64,000 nucleotides of DNA from CSP1-4 sp963777975 (GCA_963777975.1 CAVZSO010000002.1:1-64000); one strand, 5' to 3'; positions 50,680 through 61,440 are shown, counted from the first letter of the stretch. The notes: a model not told the origin generated them from the letters alone. Made by a program: numbers and translations.

Positions 50680-51144
50680 TCAGCCGGCGCCTGTATCCCA
50701 CACCGACCACGGCACGATTCCGGCGGCCGGGCGGGGCTCGGCGTCGAGTATCGCCAGGTACTCGAGCTGGTGTCCGTCGGGGTCGCGAAAGTAGACCGCC
50801 GCAGCCGGTATCCAGCCGATGACCGACGGCTCGGCAGTCTCCTCGCCGAAGAACGAGAGCGGCACGATGCCGGCGGCGCGCAGGCGTTGAGGAGCGTCGA
50901 GCACGTCTGCGAGCGCGGTGCGGAAGGCGACGTGCAGCGCCAGGCCCATCGGCATCGACCCCAGGGACCACAGCCCGAGCATCGACGTCCCTGGGTCACC
51001 GCACCAGAGGAACGCGGCGCCGCGCTCGGGGATCTCGTAGGCCACCGGCAGCCCGACGATGTCGCGGTAGAACGCGACGGACCGGCCCAGGTCGGCGACC
51101 GTCAGGTGCGCTTCGAACAGGCCGCTGACGGGGACGGTTGTCAT
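50680..51144 (-). CDS. VOC-family glyoxalase-like protein
   Basis: 154 residues, intact. From the ATG at 51144: VSGLFEAHLTVADLGRSVAF, YRDIVGLPVAYEIPERGAAF, MGLALHVAFRTALADVLDAP, and AAAVYFRDPDGHQLEYLAIL. Metal-ligand positions H (EAHLTV), H (LALHVAF) and E (QLEYLAI) are present, which suggests an active metal site. A longer start upstream at 51246 is possible. Divergent from recQ. Confidence 0.9.
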   Translation of the reverse strand: MTTVPVSGLFEAHLTVADLGRSVAFYRDIVGLPVAYEIPERGAAFLWCGDPGTSMLGLWSLGSMPMGLALHVAFRTALADVLDAPQRLRAAGIVPLSFFGEETAEPSVIGWIPAAAVYFRDPDGHQLEYLAILDAEPRPAAGIVPWSVWDTGAG

Positions 51145-51526
51145 GGCGTCGGTGCTCCTCCCGGTGGCGTCGGGCGCCGCTTCGCTCGATGCTACGTCGT
51201 CGACCGCTTCGTGCCACATGGAGCGCTCCTGCCGCACCTGCATCACGGTGGGAGCGCGACCTCATTCCCCGGCTCGAGCGCGAGGCGCGCCCGCGGACTG
51301 CGTCCCGCTGGTCCCACCGGCGGTGCTTCGCCGGGGGTCCTGCTCCCGGCCCCGGCCTCTTCTGATCGCACCGCGCCCGAAGGCACCGGCGGATCACGGC
51401 TCCCCGGAGCCCTCGGTCCGGCGCAGCATCCTGCTGCGCAGCGGGCTGGCGGTCACCGTCACCCCGAGCCGTGATCCACCGGGGCTGAGCGGAAGCCGGG
51501 TCGACCCCGGGTTAGGGTGCCGGTCG

Positions 51527-53130
51527 GTGACCGGCACCGATGATCTCGCCCGGCTGGCCCGCGACGTCCTCGGGTTCCCGGCGCTGCGCCCCGGCCAGGC
51601 CGAGGCCGCCGGGGCGGTGCTCGACGGCCACGACGTGCTCGCCGTCCTGCCGACCGGCGGCGGCAAGTCCGCGGTCTACGAGCTCGCCGGCCTGCAGCTT
51701 CCCGGGCCGGTGCTGGTCATCTCACCGCTGCTCGCCCTCCAGCAGGATCAGGTCGACCACCTCGCCCGCGCCGGGCTGCGGGCGGTGCAGCTCAACTCCG
51801 CCGAATCGGCGGGCGAGCGGCGTGCCGCGCTGGACGCCGCCACCCGGCCCGATTCGTTCGTGTTCCTGGCGCCGGAGCAGCTCCGTCACCCGGGGGTGCT
51901 CGACCGGCTGGCCGCGGGGCGACCGAACCTGCTGGTCGTCGATGAGGCGCATCTCGTCAGCCAGTGGGGTGAGCGCTTCCGGCCGGACTTCCTCGCACTC
52001 GGCGCGGTCGCCGACCGCCTCGGCGTGGACCGGCGGCTCGCGCTGACCGCCACGGCGTCGCCGCCCGTACGCGCCGAGATCCGCCGCCGCCTGGGCCTGC
52101 GCGACACCGTCGAGGTCGTCGGCGACTTCGATCGCCCCAACATCCGCCTCGAGGTCCGGCGCTTCCACGACGAGCACAGCAAGTGGAAGGCCGCCGCCGG
52201 CCACGTCGCCGCCCACCGCGGGCCGGGTCTCGTGTACGTCGCGACGCATGAGCACGCCGATCGCCTCGCGGGCGTGCTCCACGACCGCGGCGTGTCCTGC
52301 GCCGCCTACCACGGCGGCCTGCCCAAGCACGAGCGTGAGGCATCGGCTCAGGCGTTCCTCGCCGGCGACGCCGACTGGATGGTCGCCACCGTCGCCTTCG
52401 GCATGGGCGTCGACAAGGCCGACGTGCGCAGCGTCGTGCATCTCGACGTTCCCGACTCGCCCGCTGGACAGCTAAGAGGCAGGAGATCGGCCGGGCCGGC
52501 CGCGATGGCGGCGATGCGACCGCCGTGCTCCTCTATCGCCCCGAGGACCTCGGCGTCCGCCGGTTCCTGGCCTCGGCGGAATCTCGCGCCACGAGCTGTC
52601 GCTCGTCGGCGCCGCCCTCAGCGCCGACCGGCGCGCGCACGCGCCGTCCGAGCTGCTGCCAATGACTGGGCTGTCGACGGCGAAGCTCGCGACCGCCACG
52701 GTCCGCCTGCTCGACAGCGGCGCCGTCGAGCTCGACGCCGAGGGCGGTGTGGGCTGGCGAGCCGGGGGACGACGGCGCCGCCACGCTCGAGGCGGCCGCA
52801 CGGCTGGAGGACCAGCACGCCGAGCTGGTCGCCTCGCGGCTGGCGATGATGCGCGCGTACGCTGAGCATCGCGGGTGCCGGCGCGTCGCACTGCTGAGCT
52901 ACTTCGGTCAGGAGCTCGAGCCACCGTGCGGCAACTGCGACGGCGATGCCGAGGGGCCGGGCGCCGCGACGCCGCGTGATCCGCGCTTCGCGCCCGGCGC
53001 GCGCGTGGAGCATCGGCGGTGGGGCGCCGGGACGGTCGAGCGCGTCGACGGCGCGCAGATCTCCGTGCTCTTCGACGCCGTCGGCTTCAAGGTGCTCAGC
53101 GCGCCGGACGTCGAGGCCGGGGACTGCTGA
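51527..53130 (+). CDS. recQ: RecQ-family ATP-dependent DNA helicase with UvrD-type C-terminal tail (one or more frameshifts)
   Basis: A GTG at 51527 opens TGTDDLARLARDVLGFPALR. Motif 0 RPGQAEA, motif I VLPTGGGKSAVYEL, motif II LLVVDEAHLVSQWGERFRPD, motif III ALTATAS, then YHGGLPKHEREASAQAFLAG and VATVAFGMGVDKADVRSVVH (motifs IV-V). Indels near 52480-52790 obscure motif VI and part of the zinc domain; LLSYFGQELEPPCGNCDGD retains its end. The tail GARVEHRRWGAGTVERVDGA, then VLFDAVGFKVLS, is the Tudor-like element typical of UvrD/PcrA. No HRDC domain. Unwinds DNA in repair. Confidence 0.9.
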
Positions 53131-53186
53131 CGCCGCTCGGCTGACGCCGGTTCGCGCCGCTCCGCTCGGCGCAGCACGTCCGGGTC

Positions 53187-53616
53187 ATGGCTGAGCTCCC
53201 CCTCGACCGGCGGCTGCAACTGCGGCGCCGTGCGCTACGAGGTCACCCAGCCGCTCACGAAGGCCGGCTACCGCCACTGCCGGCGCTGTCAGCGGCGGAG
53301 CGGCTCGGCCGCGTCGCCGAGCGCCCATCCGGCACCCGGGGCGTTCCGCATCGTCCAGGGCGACGACCACCTGCGCTGCTGGAAGCCGGACGACGGGGGC
53401 GAGAAGTGGTTCTGCGGAGCGTGCGGGTCGCCGATCTTCGGTCGCAACCTGCTGCACCCCGATGCGGTCGGCATCCGCATGGGGACCTTCGACACGGACC
53501 CCGGAGTCCGGCCGAGCGTCCGGTCGTTCGTCGCCGACGCCGCGTCCTGGGAGGCGATCCCCGACGACGGCCTACCGCGGTTCCCGCGCAGCCGCCACGA
53601 GGGACGTGGCGTCTAG
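53187..53616 (+). CDS. GFA / CENP-V-type zinc protein (frameshift at start)
   Basis: STGGCNCGAVRYEVTQPLTK, then YRHCRRCQRRSGSAASPSAH and EKWFCGACGSPIFGRNLLHP supply the zinc ligands CxC, CxxC and CxxC of the glutathione-dependent formaldehyde-activating fold. FVADAASWEAIPDDGLPRFP is the family C-terminal signature (SxAxWxxI.D.LPxF). About 135 residues. The ATG at 53187 needs one indel to enter this frame. Enzymatic activity is not established for most members. Confidence 0.85.
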
Positions 53617-54020
53617 GACGCCGGGTCCGTGGCGTACTCCTCGTCGGTCACGTGCCGGCCCCAGTTGACCGGGCTGCCGGACTCGTCCGTTTCCTGGATG
53701 GCGATGTGGGCCATGAAGCGATCAGGGCCGGCGCCGTGCCAGTGGTCCTCGCCGGGCTCGAAGAAGACGCGGTCGCCGGGACGGATGACCTCCACCGGGC
53801 CGCCGCGGCGCTGGCAGCGCCCGATGCCCTCGGTGACGAAGATCGTCTGCCCGAGCGGATGGGTGTGCCACGCGGTCCGGGCGCCGGGGGCGAAGTGGAC
53901 GTTCGCCGCGGCCGTGCGCGAGGGCGGGGAGGGCACGGCCACCGCGTCGACATAGACATCGCCGGTGAACCAGTCGGCCGGGCCCTTCATGGTGTCGACG
54001 CTGCTCCGGGTGATCTGCAT
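53613..54020 (-). CDS. Cupin-domain protein (carboxymuconolactone/quercetinase-like)
   Basis: 135 residues from the ATG at 54020 (MQITRSSVDTMKGPADWFTG). ANVHFAPGARTAWHTHPLGQ then TIFVTEGIGRCQRRGGPVEV contains the cupin motif 1 GxxxxxHxH...G. IRPGDRVFFEPGEDHWHGAG is motif 2 (PxGxxHxxG-like). It is convergent with the GFA gene, with a 4-base overlap of 3' ends. Metal-dependent small-molecule enzyme of unknown substrate. Confidence 0.9.
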   Translation of the reverse strand: MQITRSSVDTMKGPADWFTGDVYVDAVAVPSPPSRTAAANVHFAPGARTAWHTHPLGQTIFVTEGIGRCQRRGGPVEVIRPGDRVFFEPGEDHWHGAGPDRFMAHIAIQETDESGSPVNWGRHVTDEEYATDPAS

Positions 54021-54132
54021 GGGCTCGCTCTTCGTCGGGGGTCTCGACGGCATGATGAAGACCCGTCCCGTCCGGGTACGTTCCGGCCGTGGACCGGTGG
54101 ACCCTCAGAACGAGAAATGGAGAGCAACGGGC

Positions 54133-54522
54133 ATGACCAAGAGTGACTCGCAGGACGCCAAGTCTCCTTCGCAGCTGATCGACGAGCGGATCGAGGAGCT
54201 GGGCGACTGGCGCGGCGAGATGCTGGGCCGCCTCCGCGCGCTGGTCAAGGAAGCCGATCCCGACGTCGTCGAGGAGTGGAAGTGGCGCGGCGTCCCGACG
54301 TGGTACCACGACGGGATCCTCTGCACCGGCGAGACGTACAAGAGCATCGTGAAGATGACGTTCGCCAAGGGCGCGTCCCTGGAGGATCCGTCGGGCCTCT
54401 TCAACTCCAGCCTCGAGGGGAACACCCGGCGCGCGATCGACTTCCACGAGGACGAGAAGATCGACGAGGATGCGTTGAAGGCGCTTATTCGCGCCGCCGT
54501 GGCGTTGAACATGTCGAAATAG
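54133..54522 (+). CDS. DUF1801-domain protein
   Basis: 129 residues, intact, from the ATG at 54133 (TKSDSQDAKSPSQLIDERIE). GRLRALVKEADPDVVEEWKW, RGVPTWYHDGILCTGETYKS and VKMTFAKGASLEDPSGLFNS followed by DFHEDEKIDEDALKALIRAA match the DUF1801/YdhG-like fold (W.G.P.w...g..c........v...f..g..l.DP.gLf). Function unknown. Divergent from the cupin gene, with a shared 110-base intergenic region. Confidence 0.9.
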   Translation: MTKSDSQDAKSPSQLIDERIEELGDWRGEMLGRLRALVKEADPDVVEEWKWRGVPTWYHDGILCTGETYKSIVKMTFAKGASLEDPSGLFNSSLEGNTRRAIDFHEDEKIDEDALKALIRAAVALNMSK

Positions 54523-54557
54523 GTCCTGACCCGGGAGGCGCCTGACGCCGCGTCAGC

Positions 54558-56349
54558 TCACAGATCGAGCACGAGGTCGTCGCGCGGCTGCGAGCAGCAG
54601 ATGAGCACGCTGCCCTCTGCGGGTGCCTCGACCGGATCGGGGTCGTAGGCGACGTCGCCGGCGACGAGCGTGCTCTCGCAGTTGTGGCAGACCCCGGTTC
54701 GGCAGGACCACCGGACGGGGACGTCGCACGCCTCAGCGAGCTCGAGCAGGCTTGCGTAGTCGCTGCTCCAGGGAATGGCGAGGTCGCTGCGGGCGAACTC
54801 GATCATCGGGCCGTCTCCGGGCGGACCGGCGGGGGGATGCGGGGTCAGCGCGGGCTTCGATGAGATCCCGGGGGTCATGCCGGGCGCGGTCCCGAACGGC
54901 TCGGTGTGGATGTGCGACGCGTCGAGACCGGCCGCGGCCAGCCCGGCGCTGATGTCGTCCATGAACGCCGCCGGGCCGCAGATGTACGCGTGGGCACCCG
55001 GAGGCGGAGCGAGCTCCGAGGTCGTCAGGCGGCCTGCGCGGTCGTAGTCGCGACCTTCGCGATCGTTCGGTCCGGGCCGGCTGTACCAGATGCGGGCGCG
55101 GCCTGCTGGGAGCGACGCCACGAGCGCCCGGGTCTCCGCGGCGAACGCGTGATCGCGGGCGCTGCGCGCGCCGTGCAGCCACCAGATCTCCCGCTCGACG
55201 TGCTGTGACGGCCAGCGCGTTCAGCATCGCCAGCAGTGGCGTGGCGCCGATGCCGGCGCTGATCAGCAGCACGGGGCCGCCGTCGCGGTCCAGGATGAAC
55301 GTTCCCCGAGGAGCCGCGACGTCGAGGTGATCGCCGACGGCGAGCTGCTCGTGGAGATAGCCGCTCGCGACACCTTCGGGCTCGCGCTTGACCGCGATCC
55401 GGTAGGAGCCCGCGTCGGGCGGGCCCGACAGGGAGTAGTTGCGGAGCACCGGCCGCTCTCCGCTCCCGGCGGCGATCCGCAGGGTGAGGAACTGGCCGGC
55501 GAGCGCGGACGGAAGCGACGCGCCACCGGGGTCTTCGAGGCGAATGGAGATCACCGAGTCGCTCTCGTGCTCGGTGGCGACGACGCTCAGCGGTCGGAAG
55601 CCGGGCCACGCAGGCGGCGGGCTGGCCCGCACGAGGCCCGCATTGCCGCTCCCGGGCTCCTCGTCGAGCAGCGCGCGAAACGACGCCTGCCAACCTGGGC
55701 TGAGGGCGGGGATGCGCAGCGCCCGGAGCAGTTGCGGGCGCTCGTGCCCCGGGAGATAGAGCAGTCCGTCCACGTCGGCGACCGTCATCGCCTCCGTGCC
55801 GGACGCCAGCTGGACGATCTCGTCGCCGGCCCGGACGTCGCCCTCCTGCAGGACCCGGAAGTAGAAGCCGGGGCGACGGTGCGAGACCAGGAGCGCGGGT
55901 ATGCGGTGGTCGTTCATCCGGATCCCGACGCGGTAGCAGGTGACGCGTGGCTGCGTGACCTCGAAGACGGCGGTGCCGATCCGGTAGCGGTCGCCGATGC
56001 AGACCTCCTCGTCGCTCAGCCCGTCGACCGTGAAGTTCTCGCCGAACTGGCCGTAGGCGAAGTCGTCCCGCCCAAGCTCGCGTTCCCAGTGGCGGTACGA
56101 GTCGAGCTGATAGACGAACACGGCGCGCTGCTCGCCGCCGTGTCCGGCCAGGTCGCCTTGACCGTCGCCGTCGACGTTCAGCGTGCGGACCCGGCGCGGA
56201 CCGGCGACCGCCTCCTTGAAGACCCCGGTGAAGACCGTCCTCCCTTCCCACGTCAGCTCCTTCGGCATGCCGACGTTCACGGACACGAGCGTGCCCACCG
56301 GTCGTCCGGCAGGCTGGGCAGAGCGGTCCTGGGACGGTCGCGAACTCAT
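54558..56349 (-). CDS. MOSC - FAD/NAD reductase - 2Fe-2S ferredoxin fusion protein (one frameshift)
   Basis: The ATG at 56349. The MOSC domain spans residues about 15-215: LVSVNVGMPKELTWEGRTVF, DLAGHGGEQRAVFVYQLDSY, FAYGQFGENFTVDGLSDEEV, VTCYRVGIRMN (molybdenum-cofactor sulfur-carrier-type cysteine). The reductase part spans about 240-470: RNYSLSGPPDAGSYRIAVKR (FAD RxYS) and LLISAGIGATPLLAMLNALA (NAD site), then a frameshift near 55215. The plant-type ferredoxin end VPVRWSCRTGVCHNCESTLV carries the CxxxxCxxC, with the last Cys in VLICCSQP. About 595 residues, a self-contained electron-transfer enzyme. Confidence 0.9.
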
Positions 56350-56419
56350 GTCACGTTCGGATCTCGGTGTCGTGGGAGCATGTCGCGAACGATCGATCGC
56401 ATGAATGGGGGCCGAGCCG

Positions 56420-57143
56420 ATGTCTACCACCGATCCGCCGCCGGACCCCCTGCCGGAGCCCGGGCGCGAGCCTGGGAGCGCCGACCGGCCGCCCGAGCGC
56501 ACGTCCGCGACGCGCAACCCTTGGCTGTGGGCCACGGCGGTGGTCGCGGTCGTCGCGATCGGGCTGGGGGTCTGGGCCCTGCACGAGCGCTCGAACGCCG
56601 ACGACGCGCAGGCGGACGCCAAGGCCCAGCAGGCCAAGGCGCCGACGACCACCACGGTGATCCAGACCCAGACGCAGACCGCGACCACTCCCCCGGACAC
56701 ACAGCCCGCGGAGACCCAGACCGACACGACCGACGATGGCGTCAGGCTCGGCGTTCTGGCCGCGACGGCCGCGGCGTTCTCCGCTGCTCGCAAGCAGCTG
56801 AACGAGAACGAGGCCGAGACCAAGGAGCTCGAATCGGAGGTCGACCAGGCCAATGCCGAAGCGGCCAAGGCTGCGGACGACGCCGAGAAGGCCAAACAGG
56901 AGGCGAGCAGCGCTTCAGACGCACAGAAGAAGGCCGAGGCCGAGGCCGCGCAGGCGGAGGACGAGCAGCGTCAGCTCCCGAGCCAAGGCTCAGGCGGCCG
57001 CCGCCTGCGCGAAGGCGATGCTCGAGATCGTGGCCGGCATCCCGAAGGCCGCGAACCTGGACGACGGCATGAAGGCCGCGGGCGACGAGGTCACGGCGTT
57101 GGTGCCGAAGTGCAAGGACTCGGTCGCATCAGCCGGAGGCTGA
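56420..57143 (+). CDS. Membrane-anchored coiled-coil protein, function unknown (one frameshift)
   Basis: The N-terminal 35 residues are Pro/Glu-rich and cytoplasmic. One transmembrane helix follows (LWATAVVAVVAIGLGVWALH), then a Thr/Gln-rich linker TTTTVIQTQTQTATTPPDTQ. A long coiled coil starts at about residue 120 (KQLNENEAETKELESEVDQA, KAADDAEKAKQEASSASDAQ). After a frameshift near 56985 the end is AACAKAMLEIVAGIPKAANL and VPKCKDSVASAGG, with two cysteines. A 15-base 3' overlap exists with the convergent reductase gene. An upstream in-frame ATG at 56405 is possible. Confidence 0.75.
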
Positions 57144-58819
57144 CGTCACACCGGTGCCATGGGCGGCGAAGAGGGTGTGGACGAGCTGCACCGCGACGGA
57201 ACCCTCTCCGACGGCTGACGCCACGCGCTTCACGGAGCCATGCCGAACGTCTCCCGCCGCAAGCACGCCGGGCATGCTGGTCTCGAGCGCCAACGGCCGG
57301 ACGCTCGAGCGGCCAGCGGTGGTCGTCCGGAAGGTCTTCGCCGGTGCAGAGGAACCCGTGGCTGTCGCGCGCGATGTCGTGGGGCAGCCAGTCGGTGTGC
57401 GGGTGCGCCCCGATCAGCACGAAGAGCGCGTCGGCGGCGACGGTCTCCTCGTCGCCGGCGGCGGCCTCGCGGAGCACGAGCTCCCGCAGGCGGCCGTCGC
57501 CTCCTCCGCCGACGATCGGTGGTGCTGGTGCGCACGTCGATGTTCGGCGTGGCCTGGATCTCTTGGACGAGGTAGTGCGACATCCCCGCCTCGAGCGCCG
57601 CACCGCGCACAACGAGGGTGACGCGACGCGCATAGCGCGCGAGGTGCAAGGCGGCCTGCCCCGCCGAGTTCCCGCCACCCGCGACGAAGACGTCCGCTCC
57701 GCTGAGCGCGTGGGCCTCCGAGGCCGGGCCACCGTAGAAGACGCCGGCACCGTTCAGCGCCTCGAGCGACGGGACGCCGAGGCGGCGATAGCTTGCGCCG
57801 GTGGCGAGGATCACGACGGCGGCGCCGACGCGGCGGCCGTCCGCGAGCGAGAGGGTGAGCTGCTCGCCCTCGCGCGCGAGCGCGGTCGCTCGATGCATGA
57901 ACACGAAGCTCGCTCCGAAGACGGAGGCCTGCTCGTACGCCTGCTCGGCCAGCCGACTCCCGCTCACCCCGCGTGGGAAGCCGAGGTAGTTGCGGATCAG
58001 CGAGCTGGACCGGGCCTGTCCCCCGATCCCGCCCTCGTCGACGACGAGCGTGCGCAGGCCCTCGGAGGCGCCGTAGACCGCCGCGGACAGGCCTGCAGGC
58101 CCGGCCCCCACGATGACGACGTCGAAGTCGCGCGCGTCGAAGTCGGTCGGGGCGCCGGCAGCCTGCAGCGATCTCGGCGTTCGACGGGTCGCTGAGCGCG
58201 CGCCCGTCCGGGAGGATCATCACCGGGAGCTTCACGTCGGGACCCGCCTTCGCGAGCAGCTCGCGTCCCTCGTCGGAGTCGGCGAGGCAGAAGGTGTGCG
58301 GAGCCGCGCAGCTCTCGAAGGTCTCCCGCAGCTCGTGGGCCCGTGCCCGACCACTCCTCGCCGACGATGTGGACGGTGTGCGGAACCTTCCGCTGCTCCG
58401 TCGCCCACTCGAGCAGGAAGGTCGCGATCGTGTGGTGGAACACCTCGTCCGGCCAACCCGCCGGCATGGGGACGTAGTAGTCGATGCGGCCCAGCGCGAT
58501 CGAGTCGAGGATCGCCTCGGCGGTCGCGCGGGTCTGCCAGGGCGTCCCACGCAACCATCAGCCCGCGCTTGGCGTGCGGATGGAGCTGCCGCGCCCGCTC
58601 GAGCACTCCACCGCCGGTCGCACCGAGCAATCGGCCGCCAGCACCAGGGCCAGCTCGGCACCGGCATCGGCCAGCTCAGCCAGCTCTCGTAGCGCCTCCT
58701 CCCGAGTCGCTCGCGCTCTCGACCCGATAGTCGTGGCCGTAGCGCTGGACGAGCTGGGCCTCGACCTCTCCGAGGGCGGCCAGGTCTCGGTCGATTACGA
58801 GGAGGACGGGAAGCGACAT
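57129..58819 (-). CDS. Receiver-like domain plus thioredoxin-reductase-like FAD protein (frameshifted)
   Basis: The ATG at 58819 gives LPVLLVIDRDLAALGEVEAQ, a receiver-like domain start (IDRD in place of DDD). A middle domain follows (IDYYVPMPAGWPDEVFHHTI, FCLADSDEGRELLAKAGPDV). From about 58110: MGAGPAGLSAAVYGASEGLR (FAD GxGxxG), EGGIGGQARSSSLIRNYLGF, VFVAGGGNSAGQAALHLARY (NAD site) and LVREIQATPNIDV-like text, ending SVKRVASAVGEGSVAVQLVH. The redox CxxC of thioredoxin reductase is not seen, as in the known subfamily with this layout. About 560 residues; several indels. Confidence 0.8.
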
Positions 58820-59053
58820 CGTGAGTCTTCACGACACTACTGCCGTCAAGCCCCCGATGGGCGCGGCTGGTTTCGAACCAGTTCCGAAAACAAGCGAGAC
58901 GCCCGAGGCGGGCGTCTCGACGCGACAGTTGTGCACCCCTCGCGTCTTTCAGGACCGTCTCCTCGGAGACGCCGAGACCGCACCGGTCGACAGTGACGCG
59001 CGGGACGCCTCATCGCGTACGCTCCAGCGGCCATCCACCGAGGAGCGACGACC

Positions 59054-59728
59054 GTGTCCGATCTGGGCGCATCGCTGGAACGCTTCGCCGAGATCGAGAC
59101 CGGCGAGCCGTTCACCCTGCAGAACCCTCGACTGCTGAAGGTCGAGCTGTCCGAGACGACGGTGGTGGCGCGCAGTGGCGCGATGGTCGCCTACCAGGGC
59201 GACGTGCGCTTCGAGCACAAGGGTGGCGGCATCAGCCGGCTGCTCAAGAAGGCGGCGACCGGCGAGAGTCTGCGCCTAATGGAGGCCACGGGCTCAGGGG
59301 AGCTCTTCCTGGCCACCAACGCGATGCTCGTGCACATCCTGAGCCTGCGCGACGACTCACTCACCGTCAACGGAGAGAACATCCTGGCCTTCGAGACGGG
59401 CATCGACTGGGACGTCACCCGAGTCAAGGGCGGCACGTCGGGCGTGCTCGCCGGCGGTATCTTCAACATCGCGCTGCGCGGCACCGGGCTGGTCGCACTG
59501 GTGTCCGACGGCGAGCCGCTGCGGCTCGAGGTCGGAAGCGAGTCTGTGGGCGTCGATCCGCAGGCGGCAATCGCGTGGTCGGGCGGGGTGTCGACGAACC
59601 TCAAGACCGACATGCAGGCCAAGTCGCTGATCGGCATGGGCTCGGGCGAGAGCATCCAGCTGGCCATGTCCGGCCAGGGCTGGGTGCTTGTCCAGCCCTC
59701 GGAGGGCCGTCGGGTCGGCACCTCCTGA
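59054..59728 (+). CDS. AIM24-family protein
   Basis: 224 residues, intact, from a GTG at 59054 (SDLGASLERFAEIETGEPFT). LKVELSETTVVARSGAMVAY, DVRFEHKGGGISRLLKKAAT, GSGELFLATNAMLVHILSLR, and VGVDPQAAIAWSGGVSTNLK match the AIM24/TerD-associated beta-barrel family: ARSGAMVAYQGD near the N-terminus and a GSGE...SGQGWVLVQPSE end. Function in bacteria not established. It is the last gene of piece I, 18 bases before the join. Confidence 0.9.
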   Translation: MSDLGASLERFAEIETGEPFTLQNPRLLKVELSETTVVARSGAMVAYQGDVRFEHKGGGISRLLKKAATGESLRLMEATGSGELFLATNAMLVHILSLRDDSLTVNGENILAFETGIDWDVTRVKGGTSGVLAGGIFNIALRGTGLVALVSDGEPLRLEVGSESVGVDPQAAIAWSGGVSTNLKTDMQAKSLIGMGSGESIQLAMSGQGWVLVQPSEGRRVGTS

Positions 59729-59745
59729 CGCCGCCCGGGGGTCGA

Positions 59746-59805
59746 AGCAATACGACGAGTCAGTAGATGAACATAAAAGTCGTGCCGTGTAATACACGTA
59801 TTGCT
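59746..59805. other. Adapter-bearing chimeric junction I/J
   Basis: AGCAATACG (exact to the adapter complement) is followed by ACGAGTCAGTAGATGAAC. At the right, ACGTATTGCT is an exact 10-base match to the adapter end. Both sides match better here than at most joins. Composition drops to mid GC on the right. Confidence 0.85.
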
Positions 59806-59889
59806 GGAACTTGTGAGGAGCCCAGAGATTTGAATTTAAGGGTAACGCCGACCTTTTCAGTAAGAAAGAATGAGTCGACGCGATGCGAT

Positions 59890-60975
59890 TTACTTCGCCC
59901 GATAGAGGCCAAAAACCTGGTAGTAAAGGCTTGTGAGCTCTTTGGGGCTCAGCGTCTTGGCACCCGGCGTAAGAAAAATAAAGTCCTTTTGCAACAGCTC
60001 CTGCAACCACGGCAGGTGCTTCACCCCTTTTCGGCACGGCGATACGGCCGGTCAAGTCGGACATCTTGCTCTGCCCTTCTTTGCGACAGCAACCAATCGT
60101 AAAAGAGAATCGCCGCGTGCGGGTGGGAAGCATGTTGCATCAGCGCGAGCATGTATTCGGGCTCGGCTGAATACGGGTCGAACAGGCGAAAATCGATGGG
60201 CGCGCCTTTCGACTTGAACTCGGCGACCCGGCGGCCGCGCGCCGCGACCGCAATCGCCGACTCGCCGCCGAGCAAAAGCTGCACACGCATGACGCTGCTC
60301 GACCCGGGCATGTGCAGATCCTGTTTCGCCAGCGCCTTCATGTATTCGAGCCCCTTTATCTTTGCCCGATCCATCCAATACGGCGCCGAACCACGGTAAT
60401 CTTCGGTGCCGAGACTCATCTTGCCCTTCCATTTGGGCTGGAGGAGGTCCTGATAAGTCTTGGGCGCTTCCTGCTGCGAGACGAGCTTGGTGTTGAGCGA
60501 GGCACCATCGGCGTGACGTCGAATGCCGTCCAATAACCCTCGGGATCAAAGGCGCCCTTGAACAGGGCGTTCCGTTCCGGTGAGATATGGACGTCGCGAG
60601 TTGCAGTTGCAGCTGAGACGTCTCCACGGGAGCCGAGCCAATGACGTCGACGGCATGGCGGCCGGCTTTGGCTTCGGTGTCGGCCCGCCTGACCACCCCG
60701 GATGGGCGTCGAACGAAACGCATTAGTTTTGATGGTCGGATACGCTTGCTCGAAGGCTGCCAAAGTTTTGGATAGTCGGTTAGACTAACCGATGTATAGA
60801 AAACGACTTGACCTTCACTCTTGGCGCCCTCTTCCAGAGTCGCGCGCCGCTGCGCCGCCGGCAAATTCTGGATCTTTTTCAGAACATCGCCGACCGTCGC
60901 AGCCGCGCCGGAGCCAGCCGTGAACACAGCGAAAAAAACATCCGATCAAAACAAAAAAGAAACGCGTACGATATC
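59890..60975 (-). CDS. Extracellular solute-binding protein, family 1 (frameshifted)
   Basis: A probable signal peptide is read across frames near 60950 (FFAVFTAGSGAAATVGDV). Then EGAKSEGQVVFYTSVSLTDY, the mature N-terminus of Fe3+/polyamine-type periplasmic binding proteins. The middle is broken, then APKTYQDLLQPKWKGKMSLG (the YxDLLxPKWKGKM signature), VQLLLGGESAIAVAARGRRV, YSAEPEYMLALMQHASHPHA, and the end FIFLTPGAKTLSPKELTSLY, stopping at 59890. About 345 residues. The transporter's permease and ATPase are not in view. Confidence 0.8.
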
Positions 60976-61440
60976 ATCTGTCCGTGCCTCCAAAAAACCT
61001 ACACTTAATAAATATCTCGCTTGTCGTCGGTCCATCGGCGTAAACAAGATAAACAAGATGGTTTTCGATAGCACGCTCCCAGATTCCAAAGCAACGTCTT
61101 TGATTTAATGCGCGTGATCTCTACGATTTGTTCGACGGTGTAGATCGGCCGCTTAGTCCACAGCAGCAAAACCTGTGTATGCCAGGGTTCGGAATAGTGC
61201 CGCAGAGTTTTTCATACCTTCACTCTCGCTCCGTCCGAAAATCCGTACACCAGTCAAAATCAGCTTGCGAAATTGTTAGGGATTCCGCGGTCAAATAATG
61301 CAATCATCGCGGCCCTATTTTTGCCTGTTCGCTAATTTCACAGGTCACCCAAAACTAGTCCGCGCCAAGTTCATTTTGTCAGTGGGGTTCCAAAGTAATC
61401 ACGGCAGAAAAACAAAATAATAAAAAAATAAAAAAAGGAG
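60976..61440. other. AT-rich region, possible unmarked junction J/K
   Basis: No gene is convincing. A minus-strand start MKNSAALFRTLAYTGFAAVD at 61219 could be a signal peptide but runs into a stop. An A-rich stretch at 61408-61437 ends in AAGGAGGG, a strong ribosome-binding-site-like sequence before the ATG at 61447. Gene content changes across this region, but no adapter remnant is visible. Confidence 0.35.
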
